DNA of 64,000 bases. Source: an uncultured Clostridia bacterium. GTDB lineage: Bacteria > Bacillota > Clostridia > Oscillospirales > Ruminococcaceae. The stretch lies in contig CANQNK010000006.1 of assembly GCA_947625195.1 (NCBI GenBank), positions 28,955 through 92,954 on the forward strand, in the 5' to 3' direction. Below the pieces are notes generated by a model that searched no databases, had not been told where the DNA came from, and saw only the letters and a program-made list of their open reading frames with translations. Shown piece after piece: positions 6,720 to 14,167 of this stretch; the first letter of the stretch is position 1, and each line of letters begins with the position of its first letter. The position numbers and the translations under genes were made by a program.

Positions 6720-9515
6720 ATGAAGAAAATTTTTGATAGTCTACGAAAAAAAATTACACACTCAGCAAAAACAATTTTACTGTTTGCTTTTATGTTTTTA
6801 CTTGCCTGGGTTACTCTGTCATTTTTAACTAACTTTGTTACAGACTTGTGGCGCTGCATCGGAATTGGAAGCCTTGCAACATTAGCACCAATCACTATTT
6901 CAACCTTTTTTGTTCCAAAGAAATCCGTTATTATTCATCTTTGTCTTGTCTTTATTATTGCTTTTGCTATTACACTTCGTGTTCAAATGATCAAACGCAG
7001 CAAAAACAAAGACATAATGGGAGCTGAGCGTACAGGAAAGCCGTCTGATTTTATTGACCAGCCTCATGTTCGTAAGGTGGATGAAAGGCACTTGGAAAAT
7101 GCTGAAAATATGGGATTAGTTCTTGCAAGGTACGGACATATATTATACTATGATACATCCACAACAAATGTATTGTGTATTGGCTCTACTCGTTCAGGCA
7201 AGACACAGTATTTTATTCTGCAAACTATTCACAATATTATTCATTCAAAGGACAAACAACATCTGGTTATCAACGATCCAAAAGGCGAAATATTCGCTAA
7301 CACTTACAACTCTTTGAAGAAACAAGGATATACAGTACACACCCTAAATCTTAGAGACACTAATATGTCCGAACTCTGGAATGCTTTTCAAAACATCATT
7401 GATGATTATGTAGAAATGAGAAAATCTAATTCTGACGATCTCAGCAGAATAAACACTAAGATAGCAACATTGACATTACTGTTTACCTATAACGACAAAT
7501 CTGATCCTATCTGGCCGCAATCAGCTCAGTCGCTTTTTAAAGCTATCATTCTTCTTTTACTTGAAATAGGATACGATAACAATGAACTTGATAAGCTTAA
7601 TCTGTATAGCTTATACACATTCTTCATTGAATTTGTAGGACACGAGGAAAAATGGAAGACAACGCCCGGAGACGCTAACTTCACGACACACAAGGCTTTG
7701 ACCGAGTTGTTTGAGGCTCTGCCTGCCGGATCAGCAGCTAAGAACGCTTACGGAACTGTAAAACTGGCATCCGGTGAAATGCTTACATCAATACTTGCAA
7801 CGCTATCGTCAAATATCTCACTATTCGGAGAAGATGTTGGAATACAAAAGGTAACCTCCGGAAACGAAATCAATCTCAAGGAATTGCTTTCTGATGATAA
7901 ACCTTGTGCGATCTTCTTGATTGTTCCTGACGATAATCCATCAAGACACAGTTTAGCGTCTCTTTTTGTTACACAGTGCTATGAGGTTTTAGTAGATCAT
8001 ACATCAAACTACAAGCTATGCCCGGAACGTAAACTTAAAAAACGAGTGAATTTCATCCTTGATGAGTTTGGAAATATGCCTGTTATTCCTAATTTTGGAA
8101 ACATTATCACTGTTTGTTTAGGAAGGAATATATTGTTTTACCTCGCTGTCCAATCATTATCGCAGATTGAGACTAAGTATGGACAAAGTGCTGCAACTAT
8201 TACATCAAACTGCGGCAACATTGTATATGTTTATACTAATGATCAGGGCACAAACGAACATATGTCAAATATGCTGGGTCAGATGACCGGTGAATACGAA
8301 ACATATAACGGTGCGCTAACCGCATTTATGTTTGAGCAGCGTCATCAGAATTACACCGGACGAGCTATTAAGACAGCTGCCGAACTCGGCAGAATGGATA
8401 CAGGGTACTTATTGGTAAAGCCGCAGCGTATGTACGGATTTATTACTAAGTTTGAACCGTTTTACAAAAAGCATCTTCCCGAAAAAAGTGTTGAAGCTAT
8501 TTATCCGGAACGCCATATTATTCTTAAAGACACGCTGTTTAATCTTTGGTATGGTTGGGATATATTCTTTAAACGAAAGTTAAAGCTCGATTATAACTCA
8601 ACCGAAGATACGATAGCAGATGAAATTATAAATGTCAAAAAGGAATTAGGACTTCCTTTTAAAAGAAAGCTTATTCCTGCCGATACAATAATCATTTATG
8701 TTTTGACAATAAAAGATATTTACTCGGAAATTACTCCGGAGCGTGCAAAAAAGAAGCTGATTATTCTTGACGGCAAATACAACAAAATCATTGAAACCAC
8801 TATAAACGATATAATGCTGAGCGAGGATGAGAATGTATCACAATGTAACGAAATCAAAAAAATCATATCCCGGTACACAGATTTGATATTTTTTAACCGT
8901 CAGGCTGTAAGTCTTGTGGCTGCACTTATTCTTAATGAAGTTACAGAAAGTCAGAATATAGTCTCTATTTTTGATGATAACCGAGTTTATGAGTATTCAA
9001 ATCCCAGAAACCTTACAGTAGATAACATCTGTAAACAGTTTAATGCGAATCCGGATAATGATATTGAAGCAGCTCAGGCACTATTGGCATTTACATTTGC
9101 AATGAACGATATGCCTGATGAAGCAAATAAATGTCCGGCTATTACTGCTAATGATGATGAATCAGAAAACGGAGAAGAGTTTGCTGCTCCTCGTGATTTT
9201 GTCCCAACGGATTTGCAAAACGGCGCTGATGAGGACAGCGATCCTCTGGCGTCGCCTAAAGCTAATCGTGTTATTCCTAAATCAAATATCACTGTAAACA
9301 ACATTGATGTTTTGTTGTATTTGATTGCAACCAAGACCGAGAACGAAATATACAATTTAATTGAGGTCGGTTCTGAAGTTCAGGCAATAAATCTTATTTA
9401 CACTACTGCTAAAAGACTGGATACTATCACACCGGATGAAAGCAACCTATTAGTAAAATACATTACTAAAACTATCAGAGAAAGGAGAATAAATACTAAT
9501 GAAAATAAGAAGTAA
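6720..9515 (+). CDS. VirD4/TraG-type coupling protein
   Basis: Start placed at ATG 6720 (GGAGG at 6708) rather than the upstream ATG in the relaxase. The 931-aa protein has two N-terminal membrane segments (about 17-40 and 60-88), Walker A GSTRSGKT at 155-162, the NDPKGE motif near 185, Walker B FILDEFGNM near 445-453 and the TSNCGN...GQMTGEYE segment typical of TraG/VirD4. It would carry the relaxase-DNA complex to the secretion channel. Family members are often near 600 aa; the extra ~270 C-terminal residues here are acidic and unrecognised and may bind the relaxase tail. Confidence 0.92.
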   Translation: MKKIFDSLRKKITHSAKTILLFAFMFLLAWVTLSFLTNFVTDLWRCIGIGSLATLAPITISTFFVPKKSVIIHLCLVFIIAFAITLRVQMIKRSKNKDIMGAERTGKPSDFIDQPHVRKVDERHLENAENMGLVLARYGHILYYDTSTTNVLCIGSTRSGKTQYFILQTIHNIIHSKDKQHLVINDPKGEIFANTYNSLKKQGYTVHTLNLRDTNMSELWNAFQNIIDDYVEMRKSNSDDLSRINTKIATLTLLFTYNDKSDPIWPQSAQSLFKAIILLLLEIGYDNNELDKLNLYSLYTFFIEFVGHEEKWKTTPGDANFTTHKALTELFEALPAGSAAKNAYGTVKLASGEMLTSILATLSSNISLFGEDVGIQKVTSGNEINLKELLSDDKPCAIFLIVPDDNPSRHSLASLFVTQCYEVLVDHTSNYKLCPERKLKKRVNFILDEFGNMPVIPNFGNIITVCLGRNILFYLAVQSLSQIETKYGQSAATITSNCGNIVYVYTNDQGTNEHMSNMLGQMTGEYETYNGALTAFMFEQRHQNYTGRAIKTAAELGRMDTGYLLVKPQRMYGFITKFEPFYKKHLPEKSVEAIYPERHIILKDTLFNLWYGWDIFFKRKLKLDYNSTEDTIADEIINVKKELGLPFKRKLIPADTIIIYVLTIKDIYSEITPERAKKKLIILDGKYNKIIETTINDIMLSEDENVSQCNEIKKIISRYTDLIFFNRQAVSLVAALILNEVTESQNIVSIFDDNRVYEYSNPRNLTVDNICKQFNANPDNDIEAAQALLAFTFAMNDMPDEANKCPAITANDDESENGEEFAAPRDFVPTDLQNGADEDSDPLASPKANRVIPKSNITVNNIDVLLYLIATKTENEIYNLIEVGSEVQAINLIYTTAKRLDTITPDESNLLVKYITKTIRERRINTNENKK

Positions 9516-10029
9516 AACTAAAAAGCTTATTTGCTTTGCAGTCTGTATGTTACTGTTTTTAGGACTATGTTTATCTTTTGTATTTATGAATGTCTCGTCA
9601 TTATCATCGTATTTGTTTTTGGCATTCTTAATACTGTTATTTTTGGGCGCATATTTTGTTAATAGGTACATTATGAATTCTGACACACTACCAGTCTTAA
9701 AATTCAAGGACGATATTTTAAAAATTGTTTCTTTTGATGCCAAAGTTAAGACAGTATTCAGAATTTACTATGAGGACATAATAACAGCAATGATCAACCA
9801 AAAAGGTTGTTTAGTTGTTATATTTAAAAGTGGTGGCAAATCAAATTGTATCTGCATAAAAAATGGCTCTGCAAAAGAAAAAATCACCCATTCTTATGTC
9901 TCTCCACCTATTCCGCCTGACTCTGAGTTAGCAAATTATATAGTCGATAACAAGTTTTATGAGATCACATTGTCTAAACGGTATTACAAGAAATATACAA
10001 AGGTACTTAAAAAGAAGAAGTGGGACTAA
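9499..10029 (+). CDS. Small membrane protein with PH-like domain
   Basis: 176 aa; starts 17 bp inside the coupling-protein gene behind AAAGGAG. Two adjacent membrane segments (about residues 8-30 and 34-53) are followed by a short soluble domain (VLKFKDDILKIVS...RIYYEDIITAMIN) resembling the bacterial PH/YcxB-like fold found after paired helices. Function unknown. The last two codons (TGG GAC) and the stop TAA lie inside hairpin copy 4, so the repeat has been co-opted as the gene end. Confidence 0.6.
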   Translation: MKIRSKTKKLICFAVCMLLFLGLCLSFVFMNVSSLSSYLFLAFLILLFLGAYFVNRYIMNSDTLPVLKFKDDILKIVSFDAKVKTVFRIYYEDIITAMINQKGCLVVIFKSGGKSNCICIKNGSAKEKITHSYVSPPIPPDSELANYIVDNKFYEITLSKRYYKKYTKVLKKKKWD

Positions 10030-10040
10030 AAGTCCCACTT
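10018..10040. repeat. Element hairpin repeat, copy 4 (AAA loop)
   Basis: AAGTGGGACT-AAA-AGTCCCACTT, perfect 10-bp stem. It encodes the final Trp-Asp-stop of the preceding gene and is followed by TTGTTTTG. Last feature attributable to the element. Confidence 0.95.
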
Positions 10041-10074
10041 TGTTTTGCACTGTGTAAGATTACTGAAATTTCTA

Positions 10075-10103
10075 TTGACAAGTCGTAAATATTGTGGTAA
10101 AAT
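10075..10103 (+). promoter_or_regulatory. tRNA-Ser promoter
   Basis: TTGACA, 17-bp spacer, TAAAAT, 58 bases before the tRNA. The leader holds two inverted repeats, GGGATA-TG-TATCCC (10110-10123) and TATAAGC-N7-GCTTATA (10131-10151). Confidence 0.85.
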
Positions 10104-10161
10104 AATCATGGGATATGTATCCCTTAGCTTTATAAGCAGACATAGCTTATATGTATATAAT

Positions 10162-10253
<92 letters not shown>

Positions 10254-10261
10254 AGCAATAA

Positions 10262-10290
10262 AGCCCCGAAAAATCGGGGCTGTTTTTGTT
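10262..10290 (+). terminator. tRNA-Ser terminator
   Basis: AGCCCCGA-AAAA-TCGGGGCT hairpin followed by GTTTTTGTTT. Confidence 0.9.
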
Positions 10291-10379
10291 TATACCTGCA
10301 ACGGGTCTGCAATCTGAATATAATAAAAATCCCTCATTAGATATATCAGAGCTGTTTAAAAATCAGTCGAGCAAATCTC

Positions 10380-10408
10380 TTGCAAAATGTGTAAAGCTGT
10401 GCTAAAAT
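10380..10408 (+). promoter_or_regulatory. purC promoter
   Basis: TTGCAA, 17-bp spacer, TAAAAT, about 35 bases before the purC start. No purine riboswitch-like structure is seen in the short leader. Confidence 0.7.
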
Positions 10409-10443
10409 GGTTTTATCGACAGCAATGGAAAGGAAATGTTAGA

Positions 10444-11289
10444 ATGAAAAAAATCATCAGCGGAAAAGTAAGAGAAGTATACGATCTTGAAAACGGGCAA
10501 CTGGTTATAGTTACTACCGACAGAATTTCGGCATTTGATGTGATATTGCCTACCGAGATACCCGACAAGGGAAAGGTTTTAAATCAGATGTCGCTTTTCT
10601 GGTTTGATTACGTAAAGGATATAATCCCAAATCACATAATCTCAAGCGACTTGAAAGATATGCCGAAGGAGTTTCAGAGGCCCGAGTACGAAGGCAGAAC
10701 TATTCTGGTCAAGAAGCTTAAAATGCTCAGCTATGAGTTTATTGTACGAGGATATATGTTCGGAAGTATGTGGGAGGCGTACAAGAAAGGCGAAGAATTC
10801 TGCGGACATAAGTTTGATAAAGAGTATCAACAGGCGCAGAAGCTTGATGAGCCGATGTTCACCCCATCAACAAAAGCAAGCGAAGGACACGATATCTATG
10901 TGAGCTATGAGAGTATGGCTCAAAATATCGGCACGGAGCTTGCCCAAAAAGTAAAAGATGTATCGATCAGGCTTTACAACAAGTGCTTTGAATACGCAAA
11001 GAAGCACGGTATCATTTTGGTAGACACAAAGTTTGAGTTTGGAATGGATGAAAACGGTGTGCTCACCATAGCGGACGAGCTTTTCACTCCGGATTCATCA
11101 CGCTTCTGGGATGCAGATGAGTATAAAATCGGCACAAGCCCCAAGAGCTTTGACAAGCAGTTTGTGCGCGACTGGCTAAAGGAAATGGGCATTGACGGAA
11201 AGGAAGGCATAAAGCCGCTTCCAAAGGATGTCGTAGATAACACAAGCCGCATTTACAAAGAAGGACTTTCAAGACTAAAAGGCGAATAA
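10444..11289 (+). CDS. purC: Phosphoribosylaminoimidazole-succinocarboxamide synthase
   Basis: Start at ATG 10444 (MKKIISGKVREVYD) with AAAGGAAA upstream. The 281-aa enzyme ligates aspartate to CAIR with ATP to give SAICAR, step 8 of purine synthesis. Family marks are the GKVREVYDLENG start, TTDRISAFDVILPTEIPDKG, VKKLKMLSYEFIVRGYMFGSMW, and VDTKFEFGMDENG near the C-terminus. The length fits the ~280-300-aa single-domain form. It stands alone, with its own promoter and a terminator shared with the convergent transporter gene; other pur genes are not in the window. Confidence 0.97.
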   Translation: MKKIISGKVREVYDLENGQLVIVTTDRISAFDVILPTEIPDKGKVLNQMSLFWFDYVKDIIPNHIISSDLKDMPKEFQRPEYEGRTILVKKLKMLSYEFIVRGYMFGSMWEAYKKGEEFCGHKFDKEYQQAQKLDEPMFTPSTKASEGHDIYVSYESMAQNIGTELAQKVKDVSIRLYNKCFEYAKKHGIILVDTKFEFGMDENGVLTIADELFTPDSSRFWDADEYKIGTSPKSFDKQFVRDWLKEMGIDGKEGIKPLPKDVVDNTSRIYKEGLSRLKGE

Positions 11290-11306
11290 ATTCATATGGT
11301 ATAATA

Positions 11307-11338
11307 AAATCCGGCAGATAAAATAATCTGTCGGATTT
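11307..11338. terminator. Bidirectional terminator between purC and MFS gene
   Basis: AAATCCGGCAGAT-N6-ATCTGTCGGATTT, 13-bp stem with one G-T pair, between convergent genes. Confidence 0.85.
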
Positions 11339-11339
11339 A

Positions 11340-12512
11340 TCATTTGTCAGTGTTTATTCTTAAAAAAGCTGTGCCTATTACCATTACCGCAGGAAATATA
11401 ACCGCTGCCAGAAGTCCGGTTTTAAGATTTGCCGAGGCATCTCCCACAAAGCCCGCTAAGGCAGGACCTGCCGTGCACCCTACATCCCCTGCAAGGGCAA
11501 GTACTGCAAACAACGCCGTGCCTCCCTGCTCAAAGCGCCTTGCGGCAAGGCTGTAAGTACCCGGCCACATTATTCCGACCGAAAGTCCACAAAAAGCACA
11601 GCCTATAAGCGATAAAACCGGAACCGAAGCAAACACAGCGGTAAAATAGCTTATCACGCACAAAATCCCGCTGCCTAATATAAAGTATCTTAAGTTCATT
11701 TTAGCGCCGAAAATTCCATACACGGTTCTTGATATTCCCATCAGAGCGGCAAATGCACAAGGGCCAAGCAGGTCTCCGAACGTTTTTGATACCCCTATAC
11801 CCTCCTCAGCGAACAGCGACGCCCACTGGCTCATAGCGAGCTCGCTTGCGCCGGCGCATATCATAAGAATTATAAACAACCAGAACGCCTTTTTGCAAAA
11901 CAGCTTTTTAACCGGCACCGACTCGCCGTTTTCGTTCAGGTGCCTTATGGGAACTTTGCAAAAAAAGAATACATTGAAAAGCGGAATAATTGCCCAGATA
12001 AAAGGCAAGAATCTCCATTCACCTGCGCCGAAAAGGCTGAAGTATATCGTTGAGAGCAGCACCACCAATACCTGACCCCAGCAGTAAAATGAATGCAGAA
12101 GGCTCATAGCAGACTCCTTTTCGTCACCGGGAAGCGCCTCTACAACAGGAGAAATAACGACCTCCGTAAGACCTCCCCCTATTGCGCACACCGCCGAACA
12201 AATCAAAAGTCCCGCATAGGGTGAAATAACAAACGGCAAAACGCCGTACCCCACAAGACCTGCCGCAGCTAATATATGGGCGATCAAACAAGCGAATCTG
12301 TAGCCGATTCTGTCTACGCATCTGGCTGCTATTAAGTCAGTAATTATCTGGACGCCGAAGTTTGTTGTTATAAGAACACTTATCCTGTCAAGCGATAGAG
12401 AAAACTCCCTTTGAAAAGAAACAAACAAAAGCGGTGCTAAATTGTTCACTATCGCCTGAGTGACGTATCCTATGTAGGCAGCATATTTGGTATGTTTGTA
12501 TGTTAATGCCAT
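11340..12512 (-). CDS. Major facilitator superfamily transporter
   Basis: I set the start at MALTYKH (12512) because GGAGG lies 6 bases ahead; the ORF-track ATG five codons upstream has no site. The 390-aa product has about 12 hydrophobic segments in two six-helix halves, an intracellular loop with RCVDRIGYR after helix 2 in the place of the MFS motif A, and a polar central loop (RHLNENGESVPVKKL). It probably exports a drug or moves a small solute across the inner membrane; the substrate cannot be told from sequence. It reads away from purC and shares its terminator. Confidence 0.85.
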   Translation of the reverse strand: MALTYKHTKYAAYIGYVTQAIVNNLAPLLFVSFQREFSLSLDRISVLITTNFGVQIITDLIAARCVDRIGYRFACLIAHILAAAGLVGYGVLPFVISPYAGLLICSAVCAIGGGLTEVVISPVVEALPGDEKESAMSLLHSFYCWGQVLVVLLSTIYFSLFGAGEWRFLPFIWAIIPLFNVFFFCKVPIRHLNENGESVPVKKLFCKKAFWLFIILMICAGASELAMSQWASLFAEEGIGVSKTFGDLLGPCAFAALMGISRTVYGIFGAKMNLRYFILGSGILCVISYFTAVFASVPVLSLIGCAFCGLSVGIMWPGTYSLAARRFEQGGTALFAVLALAGDVGCTAGPALAGFVGDASANLKTGLLAAVIFPAVMVIGTAFLRINTDK

Positions 12513-12548
12513 GATTCCTCCGTGCATATGTACAAAATCCCGCGCTTG

Positions 12549-12731
12549 TCAGCCGCAGGATTTTTTATTTTCAGTAGTATTGCAAAGCTCTCTTTGTGCG
12601 GCGATGGTTTCAAGCGTGTCGCCGAGCTGAGTAAAAACAGCACCGATAAGAGAAAGCTCTGCGTTATCAAATCTTGCCGCAATTGTATTTGCAAGCGCAG
12701 TTACAGCTGCGGTAATTTCACAGGCATTCAT
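12549..12731 (-). CDS. Small DUF6774-like protein
   Basis: 60 aa behind AAAGGA, upstream of the MFS gene on the same strand. The sequence MNACEITAAVTALANTIAARF followed by LSLIGAVFTQLGDTLETIAAQ is a short helical protein typical of Clostridia and matches my memory of the DUF6774 family; no function is known to me. It is probably a free-standing gene. The hydrophobic-amphipathic helices and small size recall other spore-associated small proteins encoded nearby, which is only circumstantial. Confidence 0.65.
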   Translation of the reverse strand: MNACEITAAVTALANTIAARFDNAELSLIGAVFTQLGDTLETIAAQRELCNTTENKKSCG

Positions 12732-12837
12732 ACAATCATTCCTTTAGTTTTTATTATATTGTATGATGTTTTTGCCTAGTGGGTTAAGACAATATAAATT
12801 GTATCATAGGTATATTTGAATGTCAATACAGTCAAAT

Positions 12838-12870
12838 CGGGAAAAGGCATATAGTTTCTGCCCTTTCCCG
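12838..12870 (-). terminator. Terminator after the coat-protein gene
   Basis: CGGGAAAAGGCA-N9-TGCCCTTTCCCG, one mismatch in the 12-bp stem, 6 bases beyond the stop codon on the minus strand. Confidence 0.65.
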
Positions 12871-12876
12871 ATAAGG

Positions 12877-13125
12877 TTAGTTCTGATTTGAATACTTGCT
12901 TTTTACTTCCTGAATTTTCTGCTGTTCAACCGGTTTTTCATTATACCAGCCCTTTTGCGACATCTGCTTGTAAAGGGTATCCTGAATACAAAGCGACTCG
13001 TTGAGAGCCTTTGAAAACGTCTGTCTTACATTTCCAGGCGTAGATTCAATAGTTCCGTGCATATAAAGGTCACACACACCTTTTTCGGTAAGCAGTATAC
13101 CCTCCATCAAATTCTGATCGTTCAT
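12877..13125 (-). CDS. CotF-like spore coat protein
   Basis: 82 aa: MNDQNLMEGILLTEKGVCDLYMHGTIE... then ALNESLCIQDTLYKQMSQKGWYN and a Gln-rich end. This matches the small coat-F family of Clostridia, helical ferritin-like-half proteins placed in the spore coat. It indicates a spore-forming lineage. A second, 57-aa helical protein on the same strand lies 43 bp upstream, so the two may be cotranscribed late in sporulation. Start has AAAGGAATG upstream. Confidence 0.8.
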   Translation of the reverse strand: MNDQNLMEGILLTEKGVCDLYMHGTIESTPGNVRQTFSKALNESLCIQDTLYKQMSQKGWYNEKPVEQQKIQEVKSKYSNQN

Positions 13126-13168
13126 AACTTAAATCATTCCTTTCCTTCTGAAAATTTAATTTTCGTCT

Positions 13169-13342
13169 TTAAAGCAGTCCGTACAAGCTCTTGAAAATCT
13201 GATCGTGCTTTTGCATCAGCTCTGAAACACAGGTTTTAAGCTCAGCGTCCTCAAGCTTTGACAATACGTCCTTGCACTGGGATTTAAAAAACTTTTCATG
13301 GCTCAGTGCGTCTTCTACATAAAGCAGGTCTTTTGAAGTCAT
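13169..13342 (-). CDS. 57-aa helical protein, coat-associated candidate
   Basis: Too short for the ORF track. ATG at 13342 with GGAAAGGAATGG upstream; it reads MTSKDLLYVEDALSHEKFFK... and ends KSLYGLL. The pattern of two amphipathic helices with YVEDALSHEKFF and LSKLEDAELK is like the small ferritin-fold partners encoded next to CotF-type proteins in Clostridia (known family pattern; my assignment is inference). It lies 43 bp upstream of the CotF-like gene on the same strand. Confidence 0.65.
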   Translation of the reverse strand: MTSKDLLYVEDALSHEKFFKSQCKDVLSKLEDAELKTCVSELMQKHDQIFKSLYGLL

Positions 13343-13591
13343 TTTTTACCATTCCTTTCCGAGCAATCGATTCGCTCTGCATTTATTATTTGCATACAGG
13401 AAAAAATTATACTAAAGCAAAAGCATTTTTTTGTGAAGAAACATTTATTTGCTTGCTTTTTTTCACGGCATGATATCATTAGAACAGTAAAAATGGTAAA
13501 TATATTTTTGAGACTAATATAGATTTACATTTTAGAAAGAATATCTTTTTAAAGCTTCAAAAACATATTATTAAAAAATTGGTAATAAGTC

Positions 13592-13620
13592 TTGACAAAT
13601 ATAGTTAGGTATGATAAAAT
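13592..13620 (+). promoter_or_regulatory. Promoter of the tRNA-Gln pair
   Basis: TTGACA, 17-bp spacer, TAAAAT, 37 bases before the first tRNA. The rest of the 13343-13657 gap is AT-rich with no other feature I can support. Confidence 0.85.
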
Positions 13621-13657
13621 ATATACCGCTAAAGCTGTTTGAGTGGTGTATAGATAT

Positions 13658-13733
13658 TGGGATATAGCCAAGCGGTAAGGCAGCGGACTTTGACTCCGTC
13701 ATTCCGATGGTTCGAATCCATCTATCCCAACCA
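13658..13733 (+). tRNA. tRNA-Gln (anticodon TTG)
   Basis: 76 nt with acceptor TGGGATA/TATCCCA, anticodon loop CTTTGAC giving TTG, T-arm GATGGTTCGAATCCATC and encoded CCA. The leading T is usual for glutamine tRNAs. Confidence 0.97.
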
Positions 13734-13766
13734 AACGACGCTGAGTGGTCTCGGCGCCAAATACTT

Positions 13767-13842
13767 TGGGGTATCGCCAAGTGGTAAGGCCCCGGATTCT
13801 GATTCCGGTATTCCGTAGGTTCGAATCCTACTACCCCAGCCA
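13767..13842 (+). tRNA. tRNA-Gln (anticodon CTG)
   Basis: 76 nt with acceptor TGGGGTA/TACCCCA, anticodon loop TTCTGAT giving CTG, T-arm GTAGGTTCGAATCCTAC and encoded CCA. 33 bases after the first Gln tRNA, so the pair reads both Gln codons from one transcript. Confidence 0.97.
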
Positions 13843-13866
13843 ACGGCAATCGCCGCATATAATTTG

Positions 13867-13895
13867 CGCACCTCGTTTTCGGGGTGCGTTTTGTT
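13867..13895 (+). terminator. Terminator of the tRNA-Gln pair
   Basis: CGCACCTCG-TTTT-CGGGGTGCG hairpin (one G-T pair) then TTTTGTTTTT. Confidence 0.9.
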
Positions 13896-14083
13896 TTTGC
13901 AATAGTTTAATATAGACCTCAGGGTATTGTTGCTCTGTTTTGTTTGTACCCCGAATAACCTGTGTAAAAAACACCAATCAAAAAAAGCTTAAAATTAAGC
14001 ACATCTAGGACTTTCTTGTATTCATAGTCTGACTCAATGTAAATTTTATGAAATAGGTTTGATTAAGAATATCTCATTTATTT

Positions 14084-14111
14084 AAAAAGCCTAGCAAGAG
14101 CTAGGCTTTTT
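14084..14111. terminator. Symmetric terminator hairpin
   Basis: AAAAAGCCTAGC-AAGA-GCTAGGCTTTTT, perfect 12-bp stem with A and T runs on both sides, so it can act in both directions. The 13900-14080 stretch before it holds no gene that I can support. Confidence 0.85.
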
Positions 14112-14124
14112 CGTCATAATAAAC

Positions 14125-14146
14125 CTGCCCGAAAGATATCGGGCAG
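14125..14146 (-). terminator. Terminator of the VanY-like gene
   Basis: CTGCCCGA-AAGATA-TCGGGCAG, 8-bp stem, 22 bases beyond the stop codon on the minus strand. Confidence 0.6.
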
Positions 14147-14167
14147 CAAAAATTTTATTAATATTTT

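Larger units (their letters stand above)
1..10040 (+). mobile_element. Partial integrative conjugative/mobilizable element (transfer module)
   Basis: Contiguous same-strand block with VirB4 ATPase, two SSB-like proteins, ribbon-helix-helix proteins, putative oriT, MobL-type relaxase and VirD4/TraG coupling protein, which together make a type IV secretion and mobilization module. Genes overlap or sit close together and are punctuated by four identical hairpins. The left edge lies outside the window. The right edge is set at the last hairpin because the following DNA is a tRNA-Ser and housekeeping genes, but no direct repeat or integrase is visible, so the true attachment site is unknown. Intact ICE versus mobilizable remnant cannot be decided from this part. 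Confidence 0.85.

Noticed and set aside
13571-13858. 95-aa minus-strand ORF across the tRNA-Gln genes
   Set aside because: Antisense of two tRNAs; the RVGFEPT-like words are a typical tRNA-antisense artefact.
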